From: Chloroflexota bacterium | GTDB taxonomy: Bacteria; Chloroflexota; Anaerolineae; Anaerolineales; Anaerolineaceae | Reading direction: 5' to 3' | NCBI GenBank assembly: GCA_012797815.1 | Contig: JAAZOK010000075.1 | Location: forward strand, 32,484 to 85,434 | DNA: 52,951 bases | Shown here: piece by piece, positions 51,150-52,951 of the stretch | Layout of the letters: the number at the start of each line of letters is the position of its first letter | Position numbering within the stretch: the first letter of the stretch is position 1 | The notes under the pieces: model-generated | Told to the model about the DNA's origin: nothing | Database searches by the model: none | What the model saw: the letters and a program-made list of their open reading frames with translations, nothing else | Position numbers and translations under genes: made by a program

Positions 51150-51746
51150 TCATCCTTTAGTATCCAGTCCGTCTCTGGTTAAAATACCGCGCAGTTGTTG
51201 GCGTGCGTAGCTGAGGCGGCTCTTCACCGTCCCCAGCGGGCAGCCGCACACCTGCGCGATTTCCTTTTGATTCAAGCCCTGGTAGAAAACCAGCTCCAGC
51301 ACCTCGCGGTGTTCGGGCGACAGGCGCTGCAGCGCTTCACGCACTCTGCTGCGCTCGTCCTGCTGCGAGAGAGCTTTTTCCGGGGAGGGATCTTCATCGG
51401 CGAAATCCAGGTCATGGCTTTCGATGGATTCTGCCGGCTTCTGGCGGAATAACTGCATGCATTTATGGCGCACGATGCCCAGCAGCCAGGCTTGCACGCT
51501 GCCTTCTCCCCGGTAGGTGGCAGCCTTGCGCCACACGATCAGCATGCACTCCTGCAGGATGTCTTCCGCCAGGGCAGGATTCTCCGTCAGGCGCAGGGCG
51601 TAAGCATACAGCCGCTGCCCGTAGCGTTCATACAGGTGGTTAAATGCCATTTGATCCCCCCGGGTTATTCGTCGCAATAACCCTTCATCCTCCGACGAAG
51701 AGGGATCAAGAAAGTTGGTATGGGACATGATCCTTTCCGCTTGCAT
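51150..51746 (-). CDS. ECF sigma factor
   Basis: About 198 residues. Sigma-2 is visible in FNHLYERYGQRLYAYALRLTENPALAEDILQECMLIVW, and sigma-4 in LQRLSPEHREVLELVFYQGLNQKEIAQVCGCPLGTVKSRLSYARQQL. Start ATG 51746 (MQAERIM) has GAGG eight bases upstream. The open frame to 51824 begins with TTG and has no ribosome site. Its product probably drives this operon and is controlled by the zinc-finger protein encoded just downstream. Confidence 0.92.
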   Translation of the reverse strand: MQAERIMSHTNFLDPSSSEDEGLLRRITRGDQMAFNHLYERYGQRLYAYALRLTENPALAEDILQECMLIVWRKAATYRGEGSVQAWLLGIVRHKCMQLFRQKPAESIESHDLDFADEDPSPEKALSQQDERSRVREALQRLSPEHREVLELVFYQGLNQKEIAQVCGCPLGTVKSRLSYARQQLRGILTRDGLDTKG

Positions 51747-51974
51747 CCAGTTTACCTCGAACAACGCCGCTTTTCTGCGGCTATCTATCTGTAGTATGTC
51801 GCGCAAGGGAGAAAAAAGGTTCAAAATTCATTTCCCATACAGGGAAAAATCGTATGGGTACCACCCCTAACTGAACCTCAAATCCGGTATAAGAAGCAGG
51901 GAAGAGTTATTCAAGAGTGAGTTAATTACCCCATTAAATGAGCAAGCTCTCATGCTATCAAGTGAACCTCTCCA

Positions 51975-52727
51975 TTACGGCTCAAATAAGGAGAATTTAT
52001 CGAAATTAACAATCGAGGTATTCCCCTCACCCGGATCTGCCACACCCAGTGCGAAATCGCCTTCTTTCAATTCCGCATCCTGCACATCGAACAGCACCTC
52101 CCCGTTCACGATGAACAGGATCCGCGCGTCATCACACAACAGATACAGATTGTTGAACACCCCCGCGTCGTTCACACGGGCGCCGGTCTGCCAGCCGATC
52201 AAATCCTCATCGGGTGCTGCGATGCGACGTTTTTGGAGGCGGTAAGCGCCATCAAAACGGAAATAAGCAACATACGCCTGCACATTTTCGGTCACGTCTT
52301 TCCCTTCATCCTCATAGAGGACGCGGCAGGCAAGAAAAACCGTGGTCTGTGCGGGTGCCGTCACGGGCAGGGCAAAGGTGGTGAGGTTTGCATCATTCAC
52401 ATTTCCCAATCCCGACACAAGGAAATAATTATCCGCTGTAGAAACCTCGATCTCAATGCCGTACGGGGCTTTGCGCTGCACGATGCCCTCGCGCACGATT
52501 CTTTCAAAATCGTCCGCCAGGCTTTCGAAATTTTCAAACAATAACTGCCCTTCAGGGATATATACCGTCGCGGTGGGAGCAGGCGTGGCGCTCGGGATCA
52601 CCTGCCGGGCAGGGTTCAACACCACGGGGGTAGGTTCCATGGATCCCTCTCCTGCGCAGGCACAGAGGACCATCAGAATGATAACCAGGGATACTCCAAT
52701 GCGATAACGACTAAGCTGGATGCGCAT
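51975..52727 (-). CDS. Lipoprotein with a laminin-G/3-keto-glycoside-hydrolase-like fold
   Basis: 250 residues. A signal peptide ends in LCAC (lipobox). A Thr/Pro-rich linker (about 40-55) leads into a beta-rich domain with LLFENFESLADDFERIVREG, GRVxxxxDGAYRL-like strands (FRFDGAYRLQKRRI) and late FIVNGEVLFDVQDAELKEGDFALGV. This resembles DUF1080-type concanavalin folds that bind sugars. GGAGG precedes ATG 52727. Nothing else was found in the last 224 bases (52728-52951) apart from ATTTCCCATA, also seen before the sigma gene. Confidence 0.78.
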   Translation of the reverse strand: MRIQLSRYRIGVSLVIILMVLCACAGEGSMEPTPVVLNPARQVIPSATPAPTATVYIPEGQLLFENFESLADDFERIVREGIVQRKAPYGIEIEVSTADNYFLVSGLGNVNDANLTTFALPVTAPAQTTVFLACRVLYEDEGKDVTENVQAYVAYFRFDGAYRLQKRRIAAPDEDLIGWQTGARVNDAGVFNNLYLLCDDARILFIVNGEVLFDVQDAELKEGDFALGVADPGEGNTSIVNFDKFSLFEP

Positions 52728-52951
52728 GCTTCCTCCGGATTATGTGAGATATGCTTTCAATAAATGTAGTATAGAAGGGGCACAAAAATCAAGCAAATAA
52801 ACCGATCCTTTTAACTATGATGTGGCCGGTAAAAGCAGCTTTGCTGTAAGTGTCTCTCACCCCTATACTGTGAAAAGGAAATTTCCCATAAAAAAGTGGG
52901 GCTATTGGCATCTATTTTGAGGATATTTCATCATCGCAGTTTAATTGATAA

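Noticed and set aside
1-52951. tRNA, rRNA, insertion sequences and integrase-type mobile genes
   Set aside because: I searched by eye for T-loop sequences, transposase-like frames and terminal repeats and found none that held up.

Overview
The window looks like chromosomal DNA of a strictly anaerobic, heterotrophic bacterium. The best guess is an Anaerolineae-type member of the Chloroflexota. This is an inference from gene content: lipoproteins with Thr/Pro-rich linkers, a DUF5317-like membrane protein next to small NHLP-like proteins, a bacterial GH3 protein, a tungsten aldehyde oxidoreductase with an HdrA partner, and a proton-pumping pyrophosphatase. No rRNA, tRNA, CRISPR array, insertion sequence or phage module was recognised.

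Layout. 1-4 kb: a minus-strand operon for a sulfur-carrier protein, a tungsten AOR, a four-cluster ferredoxin and an HdrA whose reading frame crosses an in-frame UGA that is most likely selenocysteine. 4-7.8 kb: an MFS carrier, a YggS-type PLP protein, phosphoglycerate mutase and a peroxiredoxin-glutaredoxin fusion. 7.8-10.7 kb: a Co/Ni ECF transporter (CbiMN-CbiQ-CbiO) divergent from a Fur-family regulator. 10.7-13 kb: a PAS/hemerythrin protein, a ferredoxin and a Crp/Fnr regulator. 13-16 kb: a Fur/Zur-type regulator with a zinc ABC transporter behind a good Fur box. 16-25.6 kb: H+-pyrophosphatase, three MFS/GPH-type carriers or remnants, a C39-like peptidase and several uncharacterised proteins.

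25.9-29.4 kb is the most unusual part. A DUF5317-like membrane protein is followed by two tandem units, each a small NHLP-like protein of about 83 residues plus a 43-residue secreted or membrane peptide. The peptides are too short for ordinary gene calling. They are nearly identical in DNA (111 of 114 bases over the shared part, all changes silent), while their partners share only about half their residues. Next come a BY-kinase-like protein that has lost its P-loop and a short GH3-type enzyme. I read this as a candidate undescribed peptide system; its function is unknown.

31.7-38.7 kb is a polyol-catabolism operon: a glucitol-family PTS with split subunits, GutM, split transketolase, two SDRs (one catalytically degenerate), an RpiB/LacAB isomerase and a GntR regulator. 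39-45.3 kb is a ribose-type sugar ABC transporter operon containing a YhfX-like PLP enzyme and headed by an ROK regulator. 45.7-47.8 kb encodes a large propeller-like lipoprotein. 47.9-52.7 kb holds an ECF sigma factor, an anti-sigma zinc finger fused to an ABC-2-type permease domain, two more permeases, an ABC ATPase and a lipoprotein.
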